This document shows positions 38,060 through 46,822 of a stretch of DNA of 64,000 bases, one piece after another. The notes under the pieces are model-generated. The model searched no databases, was not told where the DNA came from, and worked only from the letters and a program-made list of their open reading frames with translations. This DNA comes from Pseudogemmatithrix spongiicola. GTDB taxonomy: Bacteria > Gemmatimonadota > Gemmatimonadetes > Gemmatimonadales > Gemmatimonadaceae. The stretch is taken from positions 2,542,001 through 2,606,000 of the forward strand of contig NZ_CP130613.1 in assembly GCF_030623445.1 (NCBI RefSeq), read 5' to 3'. The position numbers and the translations under genes are program-made. Numbering within the stretch: the first letter of the stretch is position 1; each line of letters opens with the position of its first letter.

Positions 38060-38581
38060 CTACGGGATGACGGGGAGGCCGGCCTGGATCGCGAGCGCGA
38101 TGCGCTCGTGATTCGTGAGGCGGCCGCCCGTAATGACGACGACCAGGTTGTTGTTCGTCACCATGAGCATCGGAGGCGCGAACGGCGTGGTCTGCCCCGG
38201 AGGCGCGGCCGTGAGCGAATCCAGCCGGTCGGTGATGCGTCGGCGGGCCACGGAGTCCGGGTAGATCCACGCATAGACCGTCCCGCCCCCGGCCAGCAGC
38301 CGAATCGGCGGCTGTCCCATCCAGGCGGCGTCCGGCGCGGGGTCGGGGTTCGCGCGTGGCGCGACGCCGGCGCGCAGGAGGCGATCCATCACGTGCGCCT
38401 CCGTCCACAGCCCGTCGCTCGGCAGCGCCGCCGCTTGCCGCGCCGTGGTCTCCGCGGCGGCCATCTCCTGGCGCACGGCGCGCTCGGCCGCGGCCTGTTC
38501 CGCGGCGGGATCGCCGCAGGCACCCAACCCGAACAGACCCGATACGAGCACGGCACGGCGAACGCCCGCGGCCGTCAGCAT
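38060..38581 (-). CDS. Predicted lipoprotein of unknown function
   Basis: 173 residues from the ATG at 38581; longer starts would run into the divergent Hsp15 gene. Signal peptide with lipobox (FGLGAC) gives a lipid-anchored Cys. An Ala/Glu-rich helix follows, then a compact domain (LLAGGGTVYAWIYPDS, MVTNNNLVVVITGG). I recognise no family. Only 12 nt separate its start from that of the divergent S4 gene. Confidence 0.65.
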   Translation of the reverse strand: MLTAAGVRRAVLVSGLFGLGACGDPAAEQAAAERAVRQEMAAAETTARQAAALPSDGLWTEAHVMDRLLRAGVAPRANPDPAPDAAWMGQPPIRLLAGGGTVYAWIYPDSVARRRITDRLDSLTAAPPGQTTPFAPPMLMVTNNNLVVVITGGRLTNHERIALAIQAGLPVIP

Positions 38582-38587
38582 TAGCTT
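38582..38587 (+). promoter_or_regulatory. Candidate leaderless-type -10 box (TAGCTT) before the Hsp15 gene
   Basis: TAGCTT is followed by exactly 6 nt and the ATG at 38594. The same TAGCTT-N6-ATG arrangement occurs before the APC permease and an M28 peptidase. No ribosome site lies between. Confidence 0.45.
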
Positions 38588-38593
38588 GCATTC

Positions 38594-38998
<405 letters not shown>

Positions 38999-39078
38999 GA
39001 TGCCGCCGTCCCCAGTGGCGGGAACGCCCCGTCAGTCGTTAGCATTCGGCTCCTGAACCTCCTCACGTGGAGCTGCGA

Positions 39079-39240
39079 ATGTCGAACAGCGGGACTGCGC
39101 ACGATCCCAACAAGCTCGGGTGGGGCTTCGCCGCCGCCATCATCGTGCTCGCGATCGTCGCCAACGTGGCTGCGTTCTCGATTCACAAGGCCACCTACCA
39201 GAAGCCCGACAAGCCGAAGGCCGAGGCCGCGGCGCACTAA
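39079..39240 (+). CDS. 53-residue single-span membrane protein
   Basis: A small gene: ATG at 39079 with GGAG 7 nt upstream, TAA at 39238. The product has a polar N-terminus (MSNSGTAHDPNKLGWG), one membrane helix (FAAAIIVLAIVANVAAFSI) and a Lys/Ala/Pro-rich tail (QKPDKPKAEAAAH). The codon use matches its neighbours. A strong terminator follows 43 nt later. No family is recognised; a small accessory subunit of a membrane complex would fit but is a guess. Confidence 0.7.
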   Translation: MSNSGTAHDPNKLGWGFAAAIIVLAIVANVAAFSIHKATYQKPDKPKAEAAAH

Positions 39241-39283
39241 GCCGCTGGACCGCGCGTTCGGTCGTCATAGCCGGTAAGCGATG

Positions 39284-39315
39284 AGGGGCGCGCATCCATG
39301 CGGATGCGCGCCCCT
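39284..39315. terminator. Bidirectional terminator between the 53-residue gene and infA
   Basis: A perfect 14-bp stem (39284-39297 with 39302-39315) with an ATGC loop. On the plus strand it ends CCCCTTTCGCGTT, a modest T tract. It serves the small plus-strand gene and the convergent infA. Confidence 0.85.
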
Positions 39316-39337
39316 TTCGCGTTCCCGGTGGCGTCGA

Positions 39338-39559
39338 TCAGTTCTTGTGGCGGAACGTGATGCGGCCGCGGCTCAGATCGTACGGTGAGACCTCGACCGT
39401 GACGCGATCGCCCTGGAGGACCCGGATGCGGAACCGCCGCATCTTGCCGGCCATCGTCGCGAGCACGTCGTGCCCGTTCGACAGCAGGACGCGAAAGGTC
39501 GCGCTGGGCAACACTTCGCTGACGGTCCCTTCGAGTTCGATCGCTTCTTCTTTCGCCAT
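39338..39559 (-). CDS. infA: Translation initiation factor IF-1
   Basis: 73 residues, the normal length. The OB fold shows [56 protein letters not shown] and ends FRHKN. Residues for 30S A-site binding are conserved. It is monocistronic here, not in the usual ribosomal-protein cluster, with its own promoter and terminator. Confidence 0.96.
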   Translation of the reverse strand: MAKEEAIELEGTVSEVLPSATFRVLLSNGHDVLATMAGKMRRFRIRVLQGDRVTVEVSPYDLSRGRITFRHKN

Positions 39560-39586
39560 ACGGTCCGGTTGGAGTGGGAACCCCTC

Positions 39587-39616
39587 AATCTAGTCGGAGG
39601 CGCGGGGGGGATTCAA
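39587..39616 (-). promoter_or_regulatory. Candidate housekeeping promoter of infA
   Basis: TTGAAT (39616-39611) and TAGATT (39592-39587) on the minus strand with an 18-nt spacer. The predicted start near 39580 gives a leader of about 20 nt, so this gene is not leaderless. Confidence 0.5.
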
Positions 39617-39630
39617 CGCCACGGCTTGAT

Positions 39631-40302
39631 TTACTGACGGGTCTGCCCTGCCCCGAGGTCACATCCGCGGGTGCCCGCGGCGGCCCGCTCGAGCAGGCCG
39701 ACGACCTCCGCGACCGTGCTCGCACCGGCATCCGACGCGTACCAACTCGCCTTCTGGGCGGCGAAGGCGGCGGTGCCGCCCCCGGCGCCAGCGGCCATGG
39801 CGATGGCCTGCAACGCCGCAGGCCGTTCGATCCAGCATCCCGCCTCGGCCCCCGACTCGTCGAGGACGATGACCGTGGGCGTCGCGGCTCGTCCATCGGG
39901 CGTGCGCCGTGCCTCCATCAGCGCGCGGCCGGCGCGAGGCGAGATCACGCGCATGTCGAGTTGCGGGACGGCCGCCACCAACTGCGCGAGGAACGGGATC
40001 GTGTTGACGGAGTCGCTGCAGGAGTCCACGGCGACCACGAGCAGACGCCAGCGGCCCGGCAGCGCGCGCGCCCGCGCCACGGCATCGGCCGGCGCCAGCG
40101 GACGCGCGGCATTCTCGAGCCACTGCGCCCGCCGGGCTCGCGCCGCGCCGAGGAACTCCGTCCACGGCTGACCCGCGTCGTAGAGCGCGACGAGCGTGGA
40201 GTCCCGGGTCTCGTCGGCCGACGGCGCGGGCGCAGGCTCGCAGCGGACCGCGACGGTGGGGGACGCCATCGAGAGGGAGAGCAGCAACGCCAGCGACAGC
40301 AC
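39631..40302 (-). CDS. Secreted thioredoxin-fold protein of unknown role
   Basis: 223 residues from a GTG at 40302 with GAGG seven nt upstream. A signal peptide (LALLLSLSMASPTVA) precedes a helical segment and a thioredoxin-like core: LLVVAVDSCSDSVNTIPFLAQL, then ATPTVIVLDESG with the cis-Pro. The active-site pair is reduced to a single Cys (CSDS), so it is not an ordinary dithiol oxidoreductase. A further Cys pair (AGCWIE, RGCDLG) may form a structural bridge. Likely periplasmic. Confidence 0.7.
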   Translation of the reverse strand: MLSLALLLSLSMASPTVAVRCEPAPAPSADETRDSTLVALYDAGQPWTEFLGAARARRAQWLENAARPLAPADAVARARALPGRWRLLVVAVDSCSDSVNTIPFLAQLVAAVPQLDMRVISPRAGRALMEARRTPDGRAATPTVIVLDESGAEAGCWIERPAALQAIAMAAGAGGGTAAFAAQKASWYASDAGASTVAEVVGLLERAAAGTRGCDLGAGQTRQ

Positions 40303-40378
40303 GCAGGACCTCGGCGGGAATGGACGCGCGGAAGATGCCGCCTCCCGCGACGCCTTGTAAACGGGGCCCGACGGGGAT

Positions 40379-40384
40379 TAGCCT
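40379..40384 (+). promoter_or_regulatory. Candidate leaderless-type -10 box (TAGCCT) before pnuC
   Basis: TAGCCT, 6 nt, then the pnuC ATG at 40391. TTGTAA lies 18 nt upstream of the box and could act as a -35 element. No ribosome site is present. Confidence 0.4.
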
Positions 40385-40390
40385 CCGCGC

Positions 40391-40966
40391 ATGGATCCCC
40401 TCGAGTGGGTCGCCGCCGGCTTCGGCGTCGTGAGCGTCTGGCTCAGCACCCGCGAGCACATCGCGAGCTGGCCGACGGCCCTGGTCAACACGGCGCTGTA
40501 CTTCGTGGTCCTGGGGCGGGCCCAGCTCTACGCCAACGCCGGACTGCAGGTGTTCTACTTCGCGCTCTCGCTCTACGGCTGGTACGCGTGGAAGTTCGGC
40601 GGCGCCACGCACACCGGCGTGCAGGTGACGCGCACCCCGGCGCGCCTCGGCGCGTTGCTGGTGGGCATCGCCGTGATCGCGACGCTGGCGCTGGGCGCGG
40701 GACTCGCACGCTTCACGGATGCGGCCTCGCCGTGGCTCGACGCGGGCACGACGGCCGTGAGTCTCGTGGCGCAGTGGATGCTCACGCGGAAGCTGCGCGA
40801 GAACTGGGCCGTGTGGGCGGTGGTGAACGTCGTGTACATCGGCTTGTACGCGTCGCAAGGCTTGTGGCCGACCGTGCTGCTGTACATCGCGTTCTTCGGG
40901 CTCGCGCTGCAGGGCTGGCGGCGCTGGGGCGCGACGTTGGCGGCACGCGAGGGGGCGCTGGCCTGA
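40391..40966 (+). CDS. pnuC: Nicotinamide riboside transporter PnuC
   Basis: 191 residues with about seven membrane helices. WLSTREHIASWPTALVNTAL, ADAGLQ-like YANAGLQVFYFALSLYGWY and WKFGG are PnuC hallmarks, including the aromatic substrate cage. It moves nicotinamide riboside by facilitated diffusion, with trapping by phosphorylation. The stop overlaps the start of a NadR-kinase-like gene by 1 nt, which supplies that step. Confidence 0.93.
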   Translation: MDPLEWVAAGFGVVSVWLSTREHIASWPTALVNTALYFVVLGRAQLYANAGLQVFYFALSLYGWYAWKFGGATHTGVQVTRTPARLGALLVGIAVIATLALGAGLARFTDAASPWLDAGTTAVSLVAQWMLTRKLRENWAVWAVVNVVYIGLYASQGLWPTVLLYIAFFGLALQGWRRWGATLAAREGALA

Positions 40967-41499
40967 TGGCACACGGCGGCACGCAACATGTCACGATCAT
41001 CGGCCCGGAGAGCAGTGGCAAGACGACGCTTGCCGCGGCGCTCGCCGCGCAGTTCGGGGCGCCGTGGGTACCCGAGGCGGCCCGCCGATTCGTCGAGACC
41101 GACCCCACGCCGCTCTCCGCCGCGACGGTCGAGCCGATCGCGCGCCTCGCGATGGCGCTCGACGACGCGGCGCGAGCGGCGGATCCGCCGCTGCTCTTCC
41201 ATGACACCGACCTGGTGAGCACGGTCGTCTACGCGCGGCATTACTACGGGAGTTGTCCGCCGTGGATCGTCGCGGAAGCACAGCGGCGGCGTGCGCAGCT
41301 GTACCTGCTCTGCCTGCCGGACCTCCCGTGGGAGGCGGACGGCGTGCGCGACCAGCCGCATGCCCGCGCGGAGTTGTTCGCGACATTCCGCGAACAACTG
41401 GACGCGATGGAGGCCGCGTATACGGTGATCGGCGGCAGCGGACCGGCGCGTGAAGCGGCGGCGGCCGCCGCCGTCCGGCGTCGGCTGGTGACGGCCTAG
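40966..41499 (+). CDS. AAA-type ATPase, nicotinamide riboside kinase-like (NadR C-terminal domain)
   Basis: 177 residues from the ATG at 40966 (TGATG overlap with pnuC). P-loop VTIIGPESSGKTTLAAALA, then VPEAARRFVE, HDTDLVSTVVYARHYYG and LCLPDLPWEADGVRD, all as in the kinase domain of NadR. The repressor HTH and adenylyltransferase domains of enterobacterial NadR are absent. It should convert imported nicotinamide riboside to NMN. The end overlaps the convergent peptidase gene by 4 nt. Confidence 0.88.
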   Translation: MAHGGTQHVTIIGPESSGKTTLAAALAAQFGAPWVPEAARRFVETDPTPLSAATVEPIARLAMALDDAARAADPPLLFHDTDLVSTVVYARHYYGSCPPWIVAEAQRRRAQLYLLCLPDLPWEADGVRDQPHARAELFATFREQLDAMEAAYTVIGGSGPAREAAAAAAVRRRLVTA

Positions 41500-42443
41500 C
41501 GCGGCGGCCAGCCGGCGACCGCGACGTCGAGACGCGTCACGAACGCCGCGATCGTGCGGGCGGCGTTGTAGTACCAGCCGGCATTGACCTTCTCGGGATC
41601 GTCCGTCGGCTCGTGATAGTCGGCGTGGTCTTCGACGCCGAAGTACACGAAGGGAATGCCCTGCGCGTGGAACGCACCCTGGTCGGAGAGGGAGGTCCAG
41701 TTGTCGCGGCCGGTCCCGGTGTCGTAGCCCATCTTCACCGTGACGCCGCTCGCCGGGACGAGGGCCTCGACGATCGGCTTCATCACCGGATGCGGATTGG
41801 TCCCGACCGCCCAGAGCGTGCCGTTATCGCCGCGGGCGACCATGTCCATGTTGACGTTCGCGGCGATCTGCGCGAGCGGCACGGGCGGGTTCGCCACGAA
41901 GGCGCGGGCCCCGAGCAGGCCCATCTCCTCGGCGTCGAAGAACGCGAAGATCAGCGTGTGCTCCGGCTTGTGGCGCTGGAAGTGCGCGGCGAGTTGCAGC
42001 AGCGCGGCGGTGCCGGAGGCGTTGTCGTCCGCCCCGTTGTAGATGTTGCCGTTGCGCGGCGCGACGTGGTCGAAGTGCGCGCTCACGACGATGGCGCGCT
42101 CGGGGAAGCGCGTGCCGCGCACCTGCGCGACGACGTTCACGCCCCGCACGCTATCGGGCCGGTTGCGCCGCGGCATCGCGAAGGGCTGCTCGAACGACGC
42201 GCCCACCGGCGCGAGCCCGAGCCGACGCATCTCGGAGACGAGGTAGGCCCGCGCCTTCGCGTTCTCCGGCGTCATCGCCGCACGCCCGGCCATCGAGTCG
42301 TGCGAAAGCCGGAAGAGGTCGCCGAGCAGCTTGGCCGAATCGAGCGCGGGAATCGCATCGCGCGCGGCAGCCGGCGTGGACGAGGCCTGGGCACCGGCGC
42401 AGCCGGCGACGACGAGGGCGAGGAGGACCGAGGGGAGGCGCAT
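41496..42443 (-). CDS. M28-family zinc aminopeptidase, lipoprotein
   Basis: 315 residues. Lipobox LVVAGCAG at the N-terminus. Metal ligands and catalytic residues of the M28 fold: His/Asp in VSAHFDHV and YNGADDNASGTAALLQ, catalytic Glu in FFDAEEMGLLGARAF, Asp in NVNMDMVARG, and a C-terminal HADYHEPTDD His. It should cleave N-terminal residues from peptides in the cell envelope. The gene may start leaderless: TAGCTT lies 6 nt before the ATG. Confidence 0.9.
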   Translation of the reverse strand: MRLPSVLLALVVAGCAGAQASSTPAAARDAIPALDSAKLLGDLFRLSHDSMAGRAAMTPENAKARAYLVSEMRRLGLAPVGASFEQPFAMPRRNRPDSVRGVNVVAQVRGTRFPERAIVVSAHFDHVAPRNGNIYNGADDNASGTAALLQLAAHFQRHKPEHTLIFAFFDAEEMGLLGARAFVANPPVPLAQIAANVNMDMVARGDNGTLWAVGTNPHPVMKPIVEALVPASGVTVKMGYDTGTGRDNWTSLSDQGAFHAQGIPFVYFGVEDHADYHEPTDDPEKVNAGWYYNAARTIAAFVTRLDVAVAGWPPR

Positions 42444-42449
42444 TGGAGG

Positions 42450-42455
42450 AAGCTA
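42450..42455 (-). promoter_or_regulatory. Candidate leaderless-type -10 box (TAGCTT) before the M28 peptidase
   Basis: TAGCTT, then CCTCCA (6 nt), then ATG. The hexamer directly abuts the heptamer-phased hairpin element at 42456-42528. Confidence 0.45.
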
Positions 42456-42528
42456 AGTGACGGATGACGAAAGGCGGAAGGCGGGGAGGAGCCAAGCTCC
42501 CCCCCGCCTTCCGTCGTCCGTCTTCACT
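42456..42528. repeat. Heptamer-phased hairpin element A
   Basis: The left arm reads in 7-nt units (AGTGACG GATGACG, then AAAGGCG GAAGGCG); the right arm reads CCGCCTT, CCGTCGT, CCGTCTT. The arms are largely complementary around a GAGC/GCTC loop stem. The element runs from just upstream of the M28 peptidase -10 box to the stop codon of the porin gene. Same design as elements B and C. Confidence 0.75.
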
Positions 42529-43829
42529 CAGAACGCGAGGACCGCTTCGATCATGAAGCCCTTGAACTTGCCGCCGTTGCGGGTGTCCGCGGCGCCGACG
42601 AAGCCCTTGTACTCCTGGTTGACCCACTCGGCCTTCATGAGGAGGCTCGGGGTGACGTACCAGCCGCCGCCGAAGTTGATGCGGGTGACGTCGGCGTCCG
42701 GCGCGGCCGCGCCGAGGTCGCCCGAGACGTTGTTCCAGCGTGCGGCGAGGTACGTGCTTTCGGTGCGGCCGAAGCGGTACACACCTTCCGCCATCAGCTG
42801 CGTCACCTCACGCTCCGTGGTCTCGGCCGCCGAGCGGCCCTGCGCCTGCTCGTACATGCCGAAGAACTCGGCGCCGCGGAACTTCACGAAGGGGTTGATC
42901 ATGAAGCCGCTCTGCTTGTCCGTGAACCCCGGGTCGACGCGGCCCGACGTGGCCTGGGCCGATTCGGTGGCCGCGGTGTTCTCGAGGACGTAGTAGTAGC
43001 GCGAGCCGGCGCGGTCGCCCGAGTAGATCGAGTTGTTGATCGACGAGGCGGTCGTGCGATACGAGCCGCTGAGGCGGACGCGCAGGTCGTCGTTGAGCTG
43101 GCGATCGAAGCCACCCTTCACCATGTAGGCGGGGGCACGGTTGTCCGGCAGGTCCACGCGGCCCTTGATCTCACCGCCCGTCGCGGCGACGACGCCGAAG
43201 AGGCCGTTCTTCTGCACGATCGCCTCGACGCCGACTTCCGTCGTGAAGGCATCCATCAGGGCGTTGCCGACCAGCGGGTTGTACATCGCGTTGCCGTTGT
43301 CCGTACGGCGGAACTGGAAGTCGCCGTAGTTCACCTGGAAGTGACCGATCTTGAGCGTGGTCACCTTCATGATCTCATGGAACAGCGGCACGTCGAGCGG
43401 CGAGGCGTCCACCTGCAGGAAGCCGTCCTTGACGTACGTCTCCGGGTGGCGGCGCGACGAGAGGTAGGTCGTCAGCTGCACGCGGATGCCCGGGGCCACC
43501 TGGGCGTTCATGTACAGGTTGGCCGTGGCGTTGTTGAAGCCGTTACCAATCGGCTTGAGCGCCGTCGAGCTGGCCGTCTCGTGGCTGAGGCCCTGGAACT
43601 GCTGCGTGAAGGCCGCGCCCCACTGCAGCGCGAAGCCCGTGTAGGGCACGTTCTCGACCTTCGGGGTCTCGAACATGTTGATGCCGCGCTTGTCGTAGGG
43701 GCGCAGGTACTGGACGACGGTCGGCGGCTGGAACCGCGCTTCGTCGGTGGCCGGGGCCTGCTGCGCGGCGAGCGGCGCGGCAAACGCGAGGGCGGCGAGG
43801 GCGGGGAGGAAGTTGCGACGCGAGAGCAT
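42528..43829 (-). CDS. Outer-membrane porin-like beta-barrel protein
   Basis: 433 residues from the ATG at 43829; a GTG five codons upstream is the alternative. A signal peptide (LPALAALAFAAPLAAQ) precedes a barrel of about 16 amphipathic strands with long polar loops, ending in FMIEAVLAF with the terminal Phe used for Bam recognition. It resembles phosphate-selective porins O and P in length and in PLFHEIMKVTTLKIGHFQVNYGD, but the substrate is unclear. Possibly co-transcribed after the YceI gene. Confidence 0.78.
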   Translation of the reverse strand: MLSRRNFLPALAALAFAAPLAAQQAPATDEARFQPPTVVQYLRPYDKRGINMFETPKVENVPYTGFALQWGAAFTQQFQGLSHETASSTALKPIGNGFNNATANLYMNAQVAPGIRVQLTTYLSSRRHPETYVKDGFLQVDASPLDVPLFHEIMKVTTLKIGHFQVNYGDFQFRRTDNGNAMYNPLVGNALMDAFTTEVGVEAIVQKNGLFGVVAATGGEIKGRVDLPDNRAPAYMVKGGFDRQLNDDLRVRLSGSYRTTASSINNSIYSGDRAGSRYYYVLENTAATESAQATSGRVDPGFTDKQSGFMINPFVKFRGAEFFGMYEQAQGRSAAETTEREVTQLMAEGVYRFGRTESTYLAARWNNVSGDLGAAAPDADVTRINFGGGWYVTPSLLMKAEWVNQEYKGFVGAADTRNGGKFKGFMIEAVLAF

Positions 43830-43869
43830 TGTGAGAGTCCTCACTGGATGTAAATCGGCAGACCGCCGA

Positions 43870-44466
43870 TCAGGGTTGGAGCAAGAGGTCGAAGTTCACG
43901 GTGATGGTGTCACCGACTTTCAGCGTGCCCATCATGAGGCGCGGGGGTTGCACGCCCCACTGCGTCATCGCGAGCGGATAGCGGCCGGTCACGCGCAGCG
44001 CCCCGGCGGCGTTGGCGAACTGCACCGGCACGGTGATGGCGCGCGTCTGGCCGTTGATCGTCAACTGGCCCTGGAGTGCACCCGTCGTGTTCGCCGCGCG
44101 GGCGAGGGTGTAGTCCGTCAGCTGGAAGCGGATCGTCTGGTGCTGCGTGGCGTTCAGCGCGTTCCGCATGTGGTTGTTCATCGTCCGGTTGCCGTCCTGG
44201 CAATCGAGCGACGCCACCGGGAAGACCATCTCCACCGTGCGCACCGCCTTGCGCCCGTCGAGGACGGCGGCGGGAGCCGCAGCCTCGCCATCGATGGTCG
44301 CCTGCATCTGCGTCGCCTTGCAGCTCCAGTCGCGAACGGTTGACGTCCCGTCGAACCACAGGCGGCTTTCGGGCTTGAGGCGGAGGCTATCGAGCATGGG
44401 CGTCGCCGCCGCCACGAGGACGAGGGCGGCGATCGCGAGGGGCCAGCGAGGGGTCGGGACGCGCAT
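43870..44466 (-). CDS. YceI-domain lipid-binding periplasmic protein
   Basis: 198 residues from the ATG at 44466 with GGAG upstream. N-terminal signal/anchor (PLAIAALVLVAAATPML) then a YceI-type lipocalin fold: RLWFDGTSTVRDWSCKATQM, NNHMRNALNATQHQTIRFQL, GQLTINGQTRAITVPV. Members bind polyisoprenoid chains; some act in envelope stress or adhesion. It lies 40 nt before the porin gene in reading direction. Confidence 0.88.
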   Translation of the reverse strand: MRVPTPRWPLAIAALVLVAAATPMLDSLRLKPESRLWFDGTSTVRDWSCKATQMQATIDGEAAAPAAVLDGRKAVRTVEMVFPVASLDCQDGNRTMNNHMRNALNATQHQTIRFQLTDYTLARAANTTGALQGQLTINGQTRAITVPVQFANAAGALRVTGRYPLAMTQWGVQPPRLMMGTLKVGDTITVNFDLLLQP

Positions 44467-44590
44467 TGGGAAGACTCCAGTCGGGGGACTGCGTGGCGAA
44501 TCACCGATGCTGCGTGATTCGTGGATGGAGTATCCGCTCGGGACCGACCCCCGGCAGTAAGGCGCTACCGGAACCTTGGTGAGGTCAGAG

Positions 44591-44611
44591 ATTGCCTTAC
44601 AGTAGGGCAAT
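44591..44611. repeat. Inverted repeat upstream of the YceI gene
   Basis: ATTGCC (44591-44596) and GGCAAT (44606-44611) with a 9-nt centre. It sits between the DUF3108 stop and the YceI start and could be an operator or a short terminator. The rest of 44467-44614 shows nothing I can name. Confidence 0.4.
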
Positions 44612-44614
44612 CCC

Positions 44615-45382
44615 CTATGTGTCGCATGGCATCGCGCCAGGGTACCGGGGCGGACTCACCCATCCCTTCAGCAGTAGCGTGGTCGTGCCGAGCACGGGCA
44701 TGCGGCTGACGATGCGCACCGGCACCCGGCAGTCCGCAGTATCGAAGTTCATCCGGATCGTCCCTACCCCGCGGAATCGCTTGGGGTCCCGCACATCCAT
44801 TTCTACGATTCGGGTCCGGAAGACCCCCACGGGCGTCTCGACCAACTCCTCACCGCGGACGCGGATGACGGTCGGATTCCGGGCCGCGTCGAAGTGTCGC
44901 GAGACCTCGAAGGTCGTATCGCGGTCGAGCGGCAGCGTGCGCAGGAAGTAGATGAACGAGAGTTCGTCGAGCGGCGCGCGGGAGCCGAGCTCATGCTGCT
45001 GGTTCTCGACCTCGTCGCGCCAGGTGCCGGTGGCCTGTTCGATCGAGACCCGCTCCTCGCTGCGGCTCAGCGGGTGCCGCTCGGTCTTCTCGAAGCGCGT
45101 GATGCGGAAGCGCTGCGGCTCCAGCCACGAGACGGTGCGGTCCACCGCGCGGATCGGCCCGCGCCCGGCCTGCATGTCGAAGACGAGCTTCCACGTCACG
45201 ACATCGCGTTCGACCACGGGGCCCTCGACGCGCATCTGCCCGCTGCCGACCGTGCCGCCCACGGACACGTGGACGCTATAGTCGAGCGCCTCGCCGACGG
45301 GAAACGGCGGACGGGTCGACGCGACCTGGGCCGCCGCACCGAGCGGCGCGAGCAGCAACAACGCGCAGGAAAGGACTCTCAC
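44615..45382 (-). CDS. DUF3108-type secreted protein
   Basis: 255 residues from a GTG at 45382. A signal peptide (LSCALLLLAPLGAAAQ) precedes a beta-rich domain: PFPVGEALDYSVHVSVGG, then SFIYFLRTLPL and GRGEEL-like VRGEELVETPVGVFRTR, the pattern of DUF3108. Function unknown; these domains are often found in periplasmic proteins near envelope genes. Sits between the pilus motor genes and the YceI gene, separated from pilC by the heptamer element B. Confidence 0.78.
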   Translation of the reverse strand: MRVLSCALLLLAPLGAAAQVASTRPPFPVGEALDYSVHVSVGGTVGSGQMRVEGPVVERDVVTWKLVFDMQAGRGPIRAVDRTVSWLEPQRFRITRFEKTERHPLSRSEERVSIEQATGTWRDEVENQQHELGSRAPLDELSFIYFLRTLPLDRDTTFEVSRHFDAARNPTVIRVRGEELVETPVGVFRTRIVEMDVRDPKRFRGVGTIRMNFDTADCRVPVRIVSRMPVLGTTTLLLKGWVSPPRYPGAMPCDT

Positions 45383-45451
45383 AGCCGAAGGTTGGAGTTC
45401 GGGCAACGGTTCTGCCAGCGGGCAGGCGCCTGACGGCGCGTAGGGAAATGG

Positions 45452-45597
45452 AGGAGCGAGGAGCGAAGGAGACGCGCGAGGGAAGAAAAGCGAAGGGTGA
45501 AGGTCGGAAGGTCTGAGGGGGTCTCCCTCCTGCCTTCGGACCTTCACCCTTCGCGCTTCGGACTTCGCTCTTCCCTTTCGCTCTTCGCTGTTCTCCG
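45452..45597. repeat. Heptamer-phased hairpin element B
   Basis: The core is a 22-bp stem with one mismatch (45490-45511 with 45533-45554) and an inner GAGGG/CCCTC stem. Both arms run in 7-nt phase: on the right GGACCTT, CACCCTT, CGCGCTT, CGGACTT, CGCTCTT from 45538. The outer parts pair imperfectly to near 45452/45597. It ends 2 nt before the pilC stop codon. Confidence 0.82.
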
Positions 45598-45599
45598 TG

Positions 45600-46796
45600 C
45601 TACTGCACGGCGTTGATCATGTCGAAGATCGGCAGGTACATGGCGACGACCATGCCGCCGACGACGACGCCGAGGAACACGATCATCATCGGCTCCATGA
45701 GGGCGAGGAGGCCGCCGACGGCGGCATCCACTTCTTCGTCATAGAAGTCGGCGATCTTGCCGAGCATCTCGTCGAGGCCGCCGGTCTGCTCACCGACGGC
45801 GATCATCGAGATCACCATGGGCGGGAACACGCCCGACTTGGCCAGCGGGGCGGAGATCGTGTCACCGCCGGCGATCGAGGCGCGCGAGGCCATGATGGCG
45901 TCGGAAATCACGCGGTTGCCGGCCGTCTTCGCCGTGATCTCGAGGCCGTCGAGGATGCTCACGCCCGAGCTGATGAGCGTGCCGAGCGTCCGCGTGAACC
46001 GCGACACCGCCGACTTCTTGATGACGTCGCCGAGCACGGGGGCCTTGAGCAGCAGGGCGTCGATGTTGAGCTGGCCGTTGCTGGTGGCGTAGTAGCTCTT
46101 GAACGAGCGGAACGCGATGACACCGCCGGCGATGAGCGCCCACCAGTACGACTGCAGGAACTCCGAGAGGTTGATGACGATGCGGGTCGGCAGCGGGAGC
46201 GCGAGGCCCACCGACGCGAACATGCGTTGGAAGGTCGGGATCACGAAGAGCAACAGCACCGTGATGGCCGTGCCGGCCACGCCCATGATGACGCCCGGGT
46301 AGATCATGGCGCCCTTCACCTTGCGGACGAGGGCGTCGTTCTTTTCCATGAAGGTCGCGAGGCGCAGCAGGATGGTGTCGAGGATACCGCCCGCCTCTCC
46401 CGCCGCCACCATGTTCACGTAGAGCTCGGTGAAGGCGTTGGGATGCTTGGCCAGCGCGTCGGCCACCGTGTGACCCGACTCGACGTCGAACACCACCTGT
46501 CGCGTGACCGCCTGCAGCACGGGGTTCTCCGACTGCTTCGACAGGATGTCGAGGGCCTGCACGAGCGGCAGGCCCGAGTTGATCATGGTCGAGAACTGGC
46601 GGGTGAAGATCACGATGTCGCGCATCGCGATCGACCCCTTGGTCTTGGGCGCCGTCTTGGACTGTTCCTCGACCTTGACGACGTTCATGCGCAGCCGCTT
46701 GAGCTGGTTGACGACGTCTTCCTTGTTCGCGGCCTCGATGGTCGCGGACTTGAGCTCGCCGGTGGCGGTGCGCGCGGTGTAGACGAATGCTGGCAT
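45600..46796 (-). CDS. pilC: Type IV pilus inner-membrane platform protein PilC
   Basis: 398 residues of the GspF/PilC family: two homologous halves, each a cytoplasmic helical bundle followed by membrane helices. FTRQFSTMINSGLPLVQALD and FTRTLGTLISSGVSILDGLE are the paired F-domain signatures; GEQTGGLDEMLGKIADFYDEE closes the second. It anchors the PilB/PilT motors. GGAGG lies 8 nt before the ATG; 26 nt separate it from pilT. Confidence 0.95.
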   Translation of the reverse strand: MPAFVYTARTATGELKSATIEAANKEDVVNQLKRLRMNVVKVEEQSKTAPKTKGSIAMRDIVIFTRQFSTMINSGLPLVQALDILSKQSENPVLQAVTRQVVFDVESGHTVADALAKHPNAFTELYVNMVAAGEAGGILDTILLRLATFMEKNDALVRKVKGAMIYPGVIMGVAGTAITVLLLFVIPTFQRMFASVGLALPLPTRIVINLSEFLQSYWWALIAGGVIAFRSFKSYYATSNGQLNIDALLLKAPVLGDVIKKSAVSRFTRTLGTLISSGVSILDGLEITAKTAGNRVISDAIMASRASIAGGDTISAPLAKSGVFPPMVISMIAVGEQTGGLDEMLGKIADFYDEEVDAAVGGLLALMEPMMIVFLGVVVGGMVVAMYLPIFDMINAVQ

Positions 46797-46822
46797 CTGG
46801 TATCCTCCTCAGGTCCTGACGA

